Shown here in pieces: positions 16,932-25,489 of a DNA stretch of 64,000 nucleotides. Origin of the DNA: Granulicella arctica (lineage in GTDB: Bacteria; Acidobacteriota; Terriglobia; Terriglobales; Acidobacteriaceae). A program made the translations under genes and the position numbers. The first letter of the stretch is position 1, and the number at the start of each line of letters is the position of its first letter. The notes below the pieces were generated by a model. It searched no databases. It was not told the origin of the DNA and saw only the letters and a program-made list of their open reading frames with translations. The stretch covers positions 3,224,001 to 3,288,000 of the forward strand of contig NZ_JAGTUT010000001.1 in NCBI RefSeq assembly GCF_025685605.1, written 5' to 3'.

Positions 16932-19337
16932 ATGCCAGGGACCTTCAGCCGCGAGACTCGAGAGCCTGAGGTTGGGGCTGGTGCGGGGCTGCGTGGGCGA
17001 GTGGTGCGGTTCTTTCGGCCGGTGGTGGACCGGTTCGATCTGCGGGGGCCTGAGTTTCCTTCGCGACGCGTAGCCGTCAAGACTACGTTTTATGCGTTGA
17101 TGGGTTTGTCTGCGATGTTCGGGATTACGAGCGGATTGATGCTTGTGTACTCCGTCGACCTGCCGCAGATGGAAGATCTTGTGCGGTATCGCCCGAATAC
17201 GACGACGGAGCTGTACGACATCCATGGGAAGGTGTTCGGCTCGTTTGCGCTGGAGCGGCGTGTGGTGGTGCCGTATGAGGAGTTTCCTCCGGTGCTGCGG
17301 CAGGCGATTATTTCGATCGAAGACAAGAGCTTTGAGAGCAATTGGGGGGTGAACCTGTTTCGCGCGGTGGGTGCGGCGTGGCGGGATCTGCATTCGCCGG
17401 GGCGGGCGCAGGGAGCGTCGACGCTGACGATGCAGTTGGCGCGGAACCTGTTTCTTTCGTCGGAGAAGACGTACGGGCGGAAGTTTCAGGAGGTGCTGCT
17501 GTCGATGCAGATCGAGCGGCGGTTTACGAAGCCTCAGATCTTCTCGCTTTACGCAAACCAGATCTACCTGGGGCATGGGACGTATGGGTTTGAGGCTGGG
17601 GCGGAGTTCTACTTTTCGAAGCATGTGCGGGAGCTGACGCTTTCGGAGGCTGCGTTGCTGGCTGCGCTGCCGAAGGGGCCGGTGCTGTATTCGCCGATCC
17701 GGCATCCGGTGCGGGCGATGGAGCGGCGCAACCTTGTGATCAACGCGATGCTGCATGACGGGAAGATCACGGAGCGGCAGGCTACGGATGCGGAGGCGGC
17801 TCCGCTGGGGCTGAATGTGGCGGTTCCAGGGAATAGCGTGGCGCCGTACTTTGTGGAGGAGATTCGGCGGCAGCTGGAGAAGGAGTACGGGGCCGAGGAG
17901 GTTCACGGGGCTGGGCTGCGGGTGTATACGACTCTCGATATCGAGCTGCAGAAGGTGGCGAACAAGGCGGTGCTCGACGGGGTGGCGACGTATGAGCGGC
18001 GGCGAGGATGGAAGGGAACTCTGAAGCGCGTGGCTGCAGAGGACCTGGGAGCGTATGTGCATCCGGACTGGTCGCAGACGGTGGAACCGGGCAGCTATGT
18101 GCATGGTGTGGTGATGGTGGCGACGGCTCGGCAGGTGGTGGTGAAGGTGGGTGCGCAGGCGCAGGCGGCAGTGATGGAGCCGGCGGACTGGGCGTGGACG
18201 CAGATCTGGAGCGGGGACAAGCTGCTGCATGTGGGCGATGTCGTGTATGTGAAGCTGGGCGAGCGGCTGGTGACGAAGGTGGCAGAGGGAGTGCCGGAGC
18301 CGGTGGCCTTCCACGCGCGGCTGGAGCAGGATTCGGGGGCCCAGGCTTCGCTGATGGCCGTTGATAACTCGAACGGCGAGGTGCTGGTGATGGTGGGCGG
18401 GCGCGACTATGCGTTGAGCCAGTTCAACCGGGCTACGCAGTCGCAGCGGCAGGTCGGCTCGTCGTTCAAGCCGTATGTGTATACGGCGGCGATCGAGAAC
18501 GGGGTGAAGCCGAGCGACATTATCACGGATGTGCCGACTAGCTTTGCTACTCCGGGGGGATGGTACTCGCCACATAACTACGAGACGGATTTTGGTGGGG
18601 CGATGACGATCACGCAGGCGTTTGCGACGTCACGGAATATTCCAGCGCTGAAACTGGCGCGGGATGTAGGGATGCCGAAGGTGATCGAGGTGGCGCGGGC
18701 CTTCGGGATTACGAGCAACCTGCCTAATTTTCTCCCGGTGGCGATTGGCGCGGCGGACCTGACGCTGGCGGAGCAGGTGGGGGCTTACGAGGTGTTTCCG
18801 AATGACGGTGTGCGGATTCAGCCACACCTGATCCGGAAGCTGACGCAGGCGGACGGCTTGCCGCTGAACGAGAAGGTTCCTGAGGTGACGGAGGTGATCT
18901 CGGTGGAGGTGGCGCGGACGATGATGGTGCTGCTGAAGTCCGTGGTGCAGTATGGAACGGGCTCGGCGGCCTCGTCGCTGGGGCATCCGCTTGGGGGCAA
19001 GACCGGAACGACGAACAACTATACCGATGCGTGGTTCGTTGGATTCTCGCCGTCGGTGACGTGCGGGACGTGGATTGGCTTCGATACGCGGGAGAGCCTG
19101 GGTAAGAAGGAGACGGGCGCGAAAGCAGCGCTGCCGATGTGGATCGACTTCATGCGGGCCGCAGTGGCGGATAAGCCTAAGGAGCAGTTTGCGACGTCGG
19201 CGAAGCGGGCTATGGATGTGACTGTGACGCCTCGGGTGAAGGCGGTGCCGAAGGTGGATGAGGATGCTGATCCGGATGAGGATGCGCCGAAGGTGCCGGG
19301 TGGTGCTGGTGCGGCTCCTGTGGTGCCGCAGCCTTAG
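16932..19337 (+). CDS. Class A penicillin-binding protein (PBP1A type)
   Basis: An 801-residue bifunctional peptidoglycan synthase. One membrane segment (about 52-72) is followed by a GT51 glycosyltransferase domain with EDKSFESNWGVN, QGASTLTMQLARNLF and QIERRFTK. The transpeptidase domain has SSFKPYVY (SxxK, catalytic Ser), TSRNIP (SxN) and GGKTGTTNNYTDAWF (KTG). All catalytic motifs are intact. The tail is an Asp/Pro/Val-rich low-complexity stretch. It polymerises and crosslinks murein at the inner membrane. Confidence 0.95.
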   Translation: MPGTFSRETREPEVGAGAGLRGRVVRFFRPVVDRFDLRGPEFPSRRVAVKTTFYALMGLSAMFGITSGLMLVYSVDLPQMEDLVRYRPNTTTELYDIHGKVFGSFALERRVVVPYEEFPPVLRQAIISIEDKSFESNWGVNLFRAVGAAWRDLHSPGRAQGASTLTMQLARNLFLSSEKTYGRKFQEVLLSMQIERRFTKPQIFSLYANQIYLGHGTYGFEAGAEFYFSKHVRELTLSEAALLAALPKGPVLYSPIRHPVRAMERRNLVINAMLHDGKITERQATDAEAAPLGLNVAVPGNSVAPYFVEEIRRQLEKEYGAEEVHGAGLRVYTTLDIELQKVANKAVLDGVATYERRRGWKGTLKRVAAEDLGAYVHPDWSQTVEPGSYVHGVVMVATARQVVVKVGAQAQAAVMEPADWAWTQIWSGDKLLHVGDVVYVKLGERLVTKVAEGVPEPVAFHARLEQDSGAQASLMAVDNSNGEVLVMVGGRDYALSQFNRATQSQRQVGSSFKPYVYTAAIENGVKPSDIITDVPTSFATPGGWYSPHNYETDFGGAMTITQAFATSRNIPALKLARDVGMPKVIEVARAFGITSNLPNFLPVAIGAADLTLAEQVGAYEVFPNDGVRIQPHLIRKLTQADGLPLNEKVPEVTEVISVEVARTMMVLLKSVVQYGTGSAASSLGHPLGGKTGTTNNYTDAWFVGFSPSVTCGTWIGFDTRESLGKKETGAKAALPMWIDFMRAAVADKPKEQFATSAKRAMDVTVTPRVKAVPKVDEDADPDEDAPKVPGGAGAAPVVPQP

Positions 19338-19350
19338 GGTTTCGTGCGAT

Positions 19351-19367
19351 CTCAAGAACAACTTGAG
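19351..19367 (+). terminator. Weak hairpin after the PBP gene
   Basis: CTCAAG (19351-19356) and CTTGAG (19362-19367) flank a five-base loop, 14 bases after the stop codon. There is no U-tract, so termination by this element alone is uncertain. Confidence 0.3.
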
Positions 19368-19491
19368 TCCCAGTTTCGGGTTGCTATGAAGTATGGGTTC
19401 GCGTGTCTCGGTAGAATCTATCTAAGCCAGATGCGATCAGCGCGATTTGACTGCTCCTTGGGATGATCCACGAAGCGAGAATTGGATCCTT

Positions 19492-20844
19492 ATGTTTTTG
19501 TTGTCGAAGCTTGGTGGGGTCTCAGGTCTCTTTACAGAGGATGTAGCGAGGATACGGGAGTTTTTGCTCGATCGCGGCATACCTGCCGGCTCATTGGCGG
19601 CGCTGACCCACTTTTCCGGTCGATTGGCGATCGACCCGTCCTTCCAACGGGATGTCACGTCGCTCGTCCAGGTGGTGATCCGGCGCGAGGATGAGGCGGT
19701 CGATTACATGGACCTGCTTGGCATTCTCGTCGTCGCCGCCGCAGGGGCTGGGCCATTCCATGCCAGCGACGAACAGGAAGAGTCGGTCAGGGAAATTCTC
19801 CGGTTCCTTACGCAGATTCGCCGACCCACCGGTGCCGTGGGGCCGGTGTTCGTGCGGTCTCAGAATGTGATTCCCGTTGTCGTTGCGGCCGAAGCTCTTC
19901 CTGGCGAGCGCGCCGCGATGCCGGTTCCTGGGAGCCACGATGTGCCAGTCCGTCCAGTCTCATCCGTGCCCTTCTACCGGTTAGAGGATCTGGAACCTTC
20001 GCGGGGGCGGGGAGCGGCGGTCTGGATTGCGGGCGCAATGGCGTTGGCAGTTGCCTTGGGGTCGGGATGGATGCTCTATCACAAGGGCCATGCTGCACCT
20101 CAGACTACGGCAGTGCTGCAGATCGTACCCTCTCCGAATTTGCCTGTACATGATAGTAACGAGCGGACGACGGAGCCGGTGAGACGTGTTCAGAGATCCC
20201 GGGCGCCTGTGATCCGGAGGCCCGCGCCGACTGCTGGACGTTCTGGCGCTCTTCCAGGTAAACCCCGCACGGCGGAAGACGCGTCGACTGTCGGCTCTCA
20301 GCGACCGCTGGATGCGGGCCGGAGCTTTCCGCCTGCGAATTCAGCTTCGCCTGCTAAACCTGATGTTATTGCTGGGAGTGCTCCTGTCACCAGGCCGTTG
20401 AACGCGGGGCCTGAGAGTGCTGCGACGAGTACACCACCCGTGAACACTGCGACTTCCAGTGCGCCGAGTGTTCGCCGCCGTTTACCGAAGTCAATCATGC
20501 TGAATCCACCTCCTCCGCGCTTGTCGGCTGAACGTCTCAACGCGGCGGCTCCGGGGGTTGTGCATCCAGCTTCACTCGGCATGATGGCGTCGAACCTGAT
20601 TTCGAGCCCGGCGCCAGCTTACCCTGCCGCGGCGTCCCAGGCACTGGTGCAAGGCGAGGTCAGGGTGCGAGCGGTTGTCGATCGTGACGGCAATGTGATT
20701 GACGCACGCGTGGTGAGCGGTCCGGAGTTGCTACGAGACGTTTCGCTCGAGGCCGTTCAGCGCTGGCGTTTTCGACCCTACATGCAAGGCGGTAAGCCGG
20801 TTGAGGTTGCTACCACGGCGATTCTGGATTTTGAACTGCCCTGA
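19492..20844 (+). CDS. TonB-like protein with C-terminal TonB domain
   Basis: About 450 residues. Residues 1-130 are a soluble helical domain I do not recognise; one membrane segment follows (AVWIAGAMALAVALGSGWML), then a long Pro/Ala/Ser-rich periplasmic linker, then a TonB domain ending PAYPAAASQALVQGEVRVRA, VIDARVVSGPELL and ALQRWRF-like AVQRWRFRPYM. The ATG at 19492 is used; a TTG at 19447 would add 15 residues and neither has a clear ribosome site. No exbB or exbD lies nearby. An unusual cytoplasmic domain before the TonB anchor suggests a regulatory rather than a housekeeping TonB. Confidence 0.8.
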   Translation: MFLLSKLGGVSGLFTEDVARIREFLLDRGIPAGSLAALTHFSGRLAIDPSFQRDVTSLVQVVIRREDEAVDYMDLLGILVVAAAGAGPFHASDEQEESVREILRFLTQIRRPTGAVGPVFVRSQNVIPVVVAAEALPGERAAMPVPGSHDVPVRPVSSVPFYRLEDLEPSRGRGAAVWIAGAMALAVALGSGWMLYHKGHAAPQTTAVLQIVPSPNLPVHDSNERTTEPVRRVQRSRAPVIRRPAPTAGRSGALPGKPRTAEDASTVGSQRPLDAGRSFPPANSASPAKPDVIAGSAPVTRPLNAGPESAATSTPPVNTATSSAPSVRRRLPKSIMLNPPPPRLSAERLNAAAPGVVHPASLGMMASNLISSPAPAYPAAASQALVQGEVRVRAVVDRDGNVIDARVVSGPELLRDVSLEAVQRWRFRPYMQGGKPVEVATTAILDFELP

Positions 20845-21182
20845 GGCGACTTAAGCCTGGTGCATATTTCCTGATGTTTATTCGAGAGTAAGTATTTTTT
20901 TGGGAAGAGGCCAGTAGGCGCAAGTAAACGCGGCTGGATGGCAAACAGGAAGTCAGCGGCAAGTGCTAGGGCGAATGCGGGATCTCTTTCGACATCTCCC
21001 CCGAGTCGGGAGATGGGCAGACGAAGCTTGCTATCCCGCAACTGGCTTCGGCGTTTCGCTTTCGGCTGCTTGAAGAGGTTGTTTCCCAAAACACCGTTTT
21101 CTACTTGAAAACAATGTGGGCTATGTTGGCTGAGCGTCTTCGCGTGGAGGCATCGGCCTCGGACTCCTCGGACTTGTACCGG
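20845..21182. other. Intergenic stretch with a strong hairpin
   Basis: No convincing gene. It holds one clear inverted repeat, CATCTCCC (20993-21000) and GGGAGATG (21008-21015) with a seven-base loop. A minus-strand frame crosses the region but has no ribosome site and no family resemblance. Confidence 0.5.
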
Positions 21183-21587
21183 TCAGCCGTTTTCTATCCG
21201 CGCTTTCATGTCCAGAAAAGCGGCCACCACGAGTCTCCTCAGCGGTGCGGCGTCGAAGGTCGTCCCAGGTCTCAGCTTCACATGCCGCATGAACTTGCCA
21301 TTTCCCTGCAACAGACATGCTGGATCCGGCAGCGCTGATCCCTGAAAAAAACCTACGTTGACGTGGGAAGTAAATACATTCATGGAAGCAAAGGGCGCGT
21401 CGTTGAGACACGCAACCGGACAACCATCATGCAAAAGCTCCCGGACTTCGTCTCCGCACTGACGCATCAACTGAAACCACTCACGCGCAGTATCACCCAG
21501 TACGCCCCCATGCGTGTTCATCCATGCATCGATGGCGGGGTCGTGTTCGAGCGTACCGTCTAAGCGGAAGAGTTTTCTCTCCATCAT
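21183..21587 (-). CDS. DUF1801 (YdhG-like) domain protein
   Basis: About 134 residues from the ATG-ATG pair at 21587. The frame continues upstream to a TTG at 21719, but that extension is very basic and unlike the family. The core has IDAWMNTHGGVLGDTAREWF, VRELLHDGCPVACLNDAPFA, FTSHVNVGFFQGSALPDPA and KFMRHVKL, the DUF1801 pattern. The fold is a small alpha/beta domain of unknown biochemical role. It stands alone among accessory genes. Confidence 0.8.
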   Translation of the reverse strand: MMERKLFRLDGTLEHDPAIDAWMNTHGGVLGDTAREWFQLMRQCGDEVRELLHDGCPVACLNDAPFASMNVFTSHVNVGFFQGSALPDPACLLQGNGKFMRHVKLRPGTTFDAAPLRRLVVAAFLDMKARIENG

Positions 21588-22021
21588 CGTCGCACTGTGC
21601 CTTCGCGATCTCTGCCGGAAGACATCGATAGTTCTACTCAAACGTTCCGCTCTTGACAAGATTTCAGGGATTCGCCTCTTACGTTCGTCGTTCCTCTTCG
21701 AAAGTCGGGGTTTCGGCAATCACGGCTTGTTGATGTCTGGGCTGCACGCAACGCACGAAACCAGGTCCTCACCTGGCGCATACCAAGATGACCCTTCTTG
21801 CTCAGGATGAGGAAGAGCAGACCGCTCGATCCGGTCATAGATGATGTGGCGGCGTCCGAACGATTTGCACAAAATTGGCCCTTGGGAAAGTACGAGACCC
21901 GTAATTTCCGAGAACCGTTTTCCAGGAATGAGGGGGATTACTGGTGACAAGCCGACTTGTCAGGATCAAAGATCCAGCTCATAGAGGAGGCTTTCACATG
22001 TATGGCGAGCTACATGTGCGC
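21588..22021. other. Non-coding accessory stretch
   Basis: No supported gene. Short frames exist on both strands but have neither ribosome sites nor recognisable motifs, and the base composition is visibly more A/T-rich than in the flanking operons. Confidence 0.45.
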
Positions 22022-22050
22022 TTGACGAACCCTATGTAGTTTTCTACATT
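22022..22050 (+). promoter_or_regulatory. Promoter with overlapping inverted-repeat operator
   Basis: TTGACG (22022-22027), a 17-base spacer and TACATT (22045-22050) form a plausible sigma-70 promoter about 50 bases before the hydrolase start. The inverted repeat ATGTAG-TTTT-CTACAT (22034-22049) covers the spacer and most of the -10, as expected for a repressor site. Its half-site shares ATGTAGT with the PadR operator at 1827-1863, but with a four-base instead of a long spacer. Confidence 0.5.
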
Positions 22051-22100
22051 AACCGTCTGGTAAACCGTCCCACGCTATAGCTACCAACACAAGGTCTCTC

Positions 22101-23420
22101 ATGAAACTGCTATCGAAGCTGATTCTGCTGGTCAGTTGCGCACTTGGAATCGCGATCTCCATCACCGGATGCCGCCACCAAGCACAGGACATCACCGGCA
22201 ACTGGCAGGGAACCATTACGCCACCACAGGGAAGACCGCAACGGATGATTCTCCAGGTGATGCGCGATGACCATGGAGATCTGAGAGCAAGAATCTACAG
22301 CATCGATCAAGGACCTACGGGCGACTGGGCAGATTCGTTCAGCGTGCAGAACTCCGCCGTAAAATTTTTCGTCGGTATGGTTGGACTCACATATGAAGGC
22401 ACCCTGAATCCGGACCATGACACCATTACCGGTATATGGATTCAGAGGGGACGCACTCCATTCACTTTCCAGAAAGCCACCAGCAAGACCGCGTGGTCCA
22501 TTCCGTCCGATCCTGTCTCGCACCATGTGGAGTTCGTCACGGTCCAATCCGGTGTAAAGCTAGAAGTGCTTGACTGGGGTGGCACCGGTCTGCCTCTCAT
22601 TTTTGTACCCGCGATGGGCGACACGGCGCATGCCTTCGAGAGCTTCGCACCAAAGTTTGTCGGCAGGTACCATGTCTACGGCATCACGCCTCGCGGTTTC
22701 GGCGAGTCGAGCTACCCTACCCCCAACCGCGAGAACTATGCTGCGGATCGCCTCGGTGATGACGTTCTCACCGTTATGTCTACTCTGAACATCAACAAAC
22801 CTGTTCTCATCAGCCACTCTATTGGCGGTGAAATCCTCAGTTCTCTTGGGAGTCGTTATCCCGCTAGAGTTCGGGGCCTTATCTACATGGAATCCAGTGG
22901 CTACTATATGCACTACGATGCTGCGCTTGGCGATACGCAGCTTGATCTGCTCGATGCCCAAGATAAGATCGAGAGCATCCTGCCATATGACCCCACCGCT
23001 CCAAAGGAGTCCGTCGAGAAGTTGCTTGCGTCACTTCCTCAACTAGAGAAAGATTTGAGGGCCGAGTTGCAAATGAAGCAGGACATCCCTCCGCAACCTC
23101 AAGACTCTTCTTTACCGCCCCCGCCTCCCAGTGCCTTTTCCGCCACATTCAACGGCGAACAGAAATATATGAAGATTCCAGTGCCGATCCTCGCTTTCTT
23201 CGCGGTGCCGCACGATGAAACACTCCCTGCCGATCCCGCCCATCACGCTGCGGCCATCGCTTTTGAACTCAAGCGAAGCACCGACATGGCGAATGCATTC
23301 GAGAAAGACGTCCCATCGGCAAAGGTAGTCCGGCTACCAAACGCAAATCACTATATCTTTCGCACCAACGAAGCAGAGGTACTACGTGACATGAACGACT
23401 TTCTCGACAAGCTGCCGTGA
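22101..23420 (+). CDS. Lipoprotein alpha/beta hydrolase with N-terminal beta domain
   Basis: A 439-residue protein. The signal peptide ends in the lipobox ITGC (Cys24). Residues 30-127 form a beta-rich domain (ITGNWQGTI...YEGTLNPDHDTITGIW) found fused to hydrolases. The hydrolase core from about 145 has the nucleophile elbow SHSIGGE (Ser240, with Ser for the usual first Gly) and the catalytic His near the C-terminus in LPNANHYIF. Substrate unknown; esterase-like activity at the membrane surface is likely. Codon use (C- and T-ending) differs from that of the flanking core genes. Confidence 0.85.
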   Translation: MKLLSKLILLVSCALGIAISITGCRHQAQDITGNWQGTITPPQGRPQRMILQVMRDDHGDLRARIYSIDQGPTGDWADSFSVQNSAVKFFVGMVGLTYEGTLNPDHDTITGIWIQRGRTPFTFQKATSKTAWSIPSDPVSHHVEFVTVQSGVKLEVLDWGGTGLPLIFVPAMGDTAHAFESFAPKFVGRYHVYGITPRGFGESSYPTPNRENYAADRLGDDVLTVMSTLNINKPVLISHSIGGEILSSLGSRYPARVRGLIYMESSGYYMHYDAALGDTQLDLLDAQDKIESILPYDPTAPKESVEKLLASLPQLEKDLRAELQMKQDIPPQPQDSSLPPPPPSAFSATFNGEQKYMKIPVPILAFFAVPHDETLPADPAHHAAAIAFELKRSTDMANAFEKDVPSAKVVRLPNANHYIFRTNEAEVLRDMNDFLDKLP

Positions 23421-23559
23421 ACCGATAACTCCAAATCCACATATTGCTACCGAGAAACGCTCTTCTGGTGAGAGATGTCCCTGAATCCCGCAAAGTCGGT
23501 GGTTTCGGCAACTTAGTTTTTGAAGTTTCCGAATACGCCGTTTGGAGGCAGTTGCGCCG

Positions 23560-23817
23560 TCACACGTTGAGCGGTCGCCTTATGGGTCGCCGAATCGATT
23601 CAATTGCAAGACCGACTAGAGCATACGTCAGGGCATTGGCTAAAATGACCACGAAGATACTCAGAGGATGTGGACGAGCTATTGCGATCGGGCAAGTTAG
23701 ATCGAGTAAAACAGACACAAATCCTCGCTGCTCCCCCTGTACGGTGAAGAGATACATTGACCAGAGACCCACAACAAGGCCGCCTACTACTGTCCAGATT
23801 GCGATTCGACCCTTCAT
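23560..23817 (-). CDS. Small membrane protein, 85 residues
   Basis: Two hydrophobic segments (about residues 5-25 and 50-70) joined by a polar loop, with a basic C-terminal tail. GAGGTGAC lies a few bases before the ATG and is a good ribosome site. No family recognised. It faces the hydrolase gene tail to tail. Confidence 0.65.
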   Translation of the reverse strand: MKGRIAIWTVVGGLVVGLWSMYLFTVQGEQRGFVSVLLDLTCPIAIARPHPLSIFVVILANALTYALVGLAIESIRRPIRRPLNV

Positions 23818-23993
23818 GTTGTCACCTCAGCGTCCACACTACTCCCTAACTACTCCGCTGAAATATCTCCGTGCGGTGGTCGTTTTGTTATTTAGCTTCT
23901 GAAACTCCAGCAAAGGCACAGTTTTCGGCAAGTTCACACTTTGTGTCTCATCGAGTCGTCCTGGATATCCTGGGTTCGCTGAAGGAAGACAGA

Positions 23994-24021
23994 CGCAGAT
24001 TCCCTGCTGGAACGACAAAGA
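23994..24021. repeat. Short dispersed repeat, type A
   Basis: TTCCCTGCTGGAACGACAAA (23999-24018) matches the type A copy at 12671-12690 in 17 of 20 positions, and the bases before it (GCAGA) resemble those preceding type B at 12716. It lies between the small membrane protein and the oxidoreductase gene. Confidence 0.55.
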
Positions 24022-24058
24022 GAGTTAGGGCTAAGGTGCTCTGTCTGTTTGCTGATCG

Positions 24059-25144
24059 TCAGGCCCAGTCGGCTTGTTCTTCGGGGGTTAGTGGGATGGG
24101 GAGGGTTTTGCCCTGGGCTCCGGAGGCGAAGGAGGTTTCGAGGATGGCCATCACGGCTACGGCGTCGTGGGTGGAGATGGCTGGGGGTTGGTGGGTGAGG
24201 ATGGCGTCGCGGATGTCGACGTAGTAGCCCTGCTGGTTGGCGGGTGGGGCGGGGATGAGGGTGCGGGTGCCGGTGGCTCCGTCGATGAGGATGCTTTGGT
24301 CGGGGTCGACGCCGAACGCGGGGTCGTTAGGGGAGAGGCCAGCTTTGAGCTGATCCTCCTGCACGTCCAAGCCGTATTTCATCCAGCTGCCGAGGGTGCC
24401 GTGGACCGTGGTGCGGGGGCCGGTTCCGGCGGCGAGCAGGGTGGCGTGGAGGATGACGCGGAGGTTTGGGTAGAGGAGTTGGATGTGGGCCCAGTCCTCG
24501 GTCTGGCCGGGTTGGCCGTCGGGGGTGCGGCGGAGGGTGGCGAAGCTGGCGTTAACGGCGGTGGGGAGTCCGAAGAGAAAGAGGGTCTGGTCGATGAGGT
24601 GGGGGCCGAGGTCGAACCAGAGGCCGGCACCGGGGCCGGCGTCCTCGCGCCAGCGTTGGCGGATGATGGGGCGGAAGCGGTCCATGTGGCACTCGTAGTG
24701 GGAGACTTCGCCTAAGACGCCGGAGGCGAGGATGGATTGTGTGGCGAGGATTTCGCTGTCCCAGCGGCGATTGTGGAAGACGGAGAGGAGGCGGTTGTGC
24801 TGCTTTGCGATCTCGGCGAGGGAGCGAGCTTCAGCCAGAGTGACGGTGAAGGGCTTGTCGAGGACGACGTCTTTACCGGCGCGGAGAGCGGTTGCGGCGA
24901 GGGGATAGTGCGAGGTGTTTGGGGTGGCGATGACGACGAGGTCGACGTCGGGGTGGGTCGGGACCTCGTCAGGGGTGCAGACATTGGCTTCGGGGATCGA
25001 TGCGTGGACGGCTTCGGGCTTGCTTGAGCCGACTACGGTGAGGGCGAAGCCGGGAATGGAGCGGATGAGGGGAGCGTGGAGGGTCTTGCCGGCGTAACCG
25101 TAGCCGATCAGGCCTACTCGAATCGTGCGACTGGGTGCGGTCAT
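24059..25144 (-). CDS. Gfo/Idh/MocA-family oxidoreductase
   Basis: A 361-residue NAD(P)-dependent dehydrogenase. The N-terminal Rossmann motif is GLIGYGYAGKTLHAP, DVVLDKPFTVTLAEA holds the family's EKP-like motif (here DKP) with the catalytic Lys, and GLWFDLGPHLIDQ is the conserved substrate-site helix with its His. Length is typical. It acts on a sugar, inositol or related polyol; the substrate cannot be read from the sequence. A small membrane protein gene lies 42 bases upstream on the same strand. Confidence 0.9.
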   Translation of the reverse strand: MTAPSRTIRVGLIGYGYAGKTLHAPLIRSIPGFALTVVGSSKPEAVHASIPEANVCTPDEVPTHPDVDLVVIATPNTSHYPLAATALRAGKDVVLDKPFTVTLAEARSLAEIAKQHNRLLSVFHNRRWDSEILATQSILASGVLGEVSHYECHMDRFRPIIRQRWREDAGPGAGLWFDLGPHLIDQTLFLFGLPTAVNASFATLRRTPDGQPGQTEDWAHIQLLYPNLRVILHATLLAAGTGPRTTVHGTLGSWMKYGLDVQEDQLKAGLSPNDPAFGVDPDQSILIDGATGTRTLIPAPPANQQGYYVDIRDAILTHQPPAISTHDAVAVMAILETSFASGAQGKTLPIPLTPEEQADWA

Positions 25145-25186
25145 GAATTCAGAGTAAGCCCTGATGGGCTGAAGGTGTGAACCGGT

Positions 25187-25339
25187 TTAGAAGGCATTCT
25201 TGAGTTCGTTGGAGAGAGTGCCAACGGGGTTTGTGGTGGCTTGTTTCACGATGGTGCCGAGGGACTCGCCGCGACGGTACATGAGGTAGGCTGCTGCTGC
25301 ACCGGAGAGGATGGTTCCCCAGAAGAATAGTCGTTTCAT
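25187..25339 (-). CDS. Small single-pass membrane protein, 50 residues
   Basis: A 50-codon gene: an N-terminal hydrophobic segment (LFFWGTILSGAAAAYLMY), RRGES, then a polar amphipathic tail ending in ELKNAF. AAGGAG lies six bases before the ATG. It resembles short YtxH-like inner-membrane proteins, but the match is only in style. It is read in the same direction as the oxidoreductase downstream. Confidence 0.7.
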   Translation of the reverse strand: MKRLFFWGTILSGAAAAYLMYRRGESLGTIVKQATTNPVGTLSNELKNAF

Positions 25340-25489
25340 GGCTGCTCCTTGAAGGTGAATCTGGAAGCACGTCTCGGGAGAGAGCGTGTCTATTTTCCGT
25401 TGGATGCAGGTTTATCGGATGCTTGATACGAAGAATATGGCGAGGATTACGGTCACAACTCGGGCTGCGGGATCGTCATCCGAGGAGAT

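Noticed and set aside
16917..18575. Very long open frame on the minus strand opposite the PBP gene
   Set aside because: Its translation is an Arg/His/Leu/Pro-rich string with no motif, caused by the codon bias of the plus-strand PBP gene, whose catalytic motifs are all intact.
20778..21089. 103-residue minus-strand frame at the end of the TonB-like gene
   Set aside because: It overlaps the conserved TonB C-terminus antisense, and the rest encodes no recognisable segment.
21638..21838. Minus-strand frame before the DUF1801 gene
   Set aside because: Arg/Ser-rich with no ribosome site and no recognised motif; it probably reflects degraded non-coding DNA.
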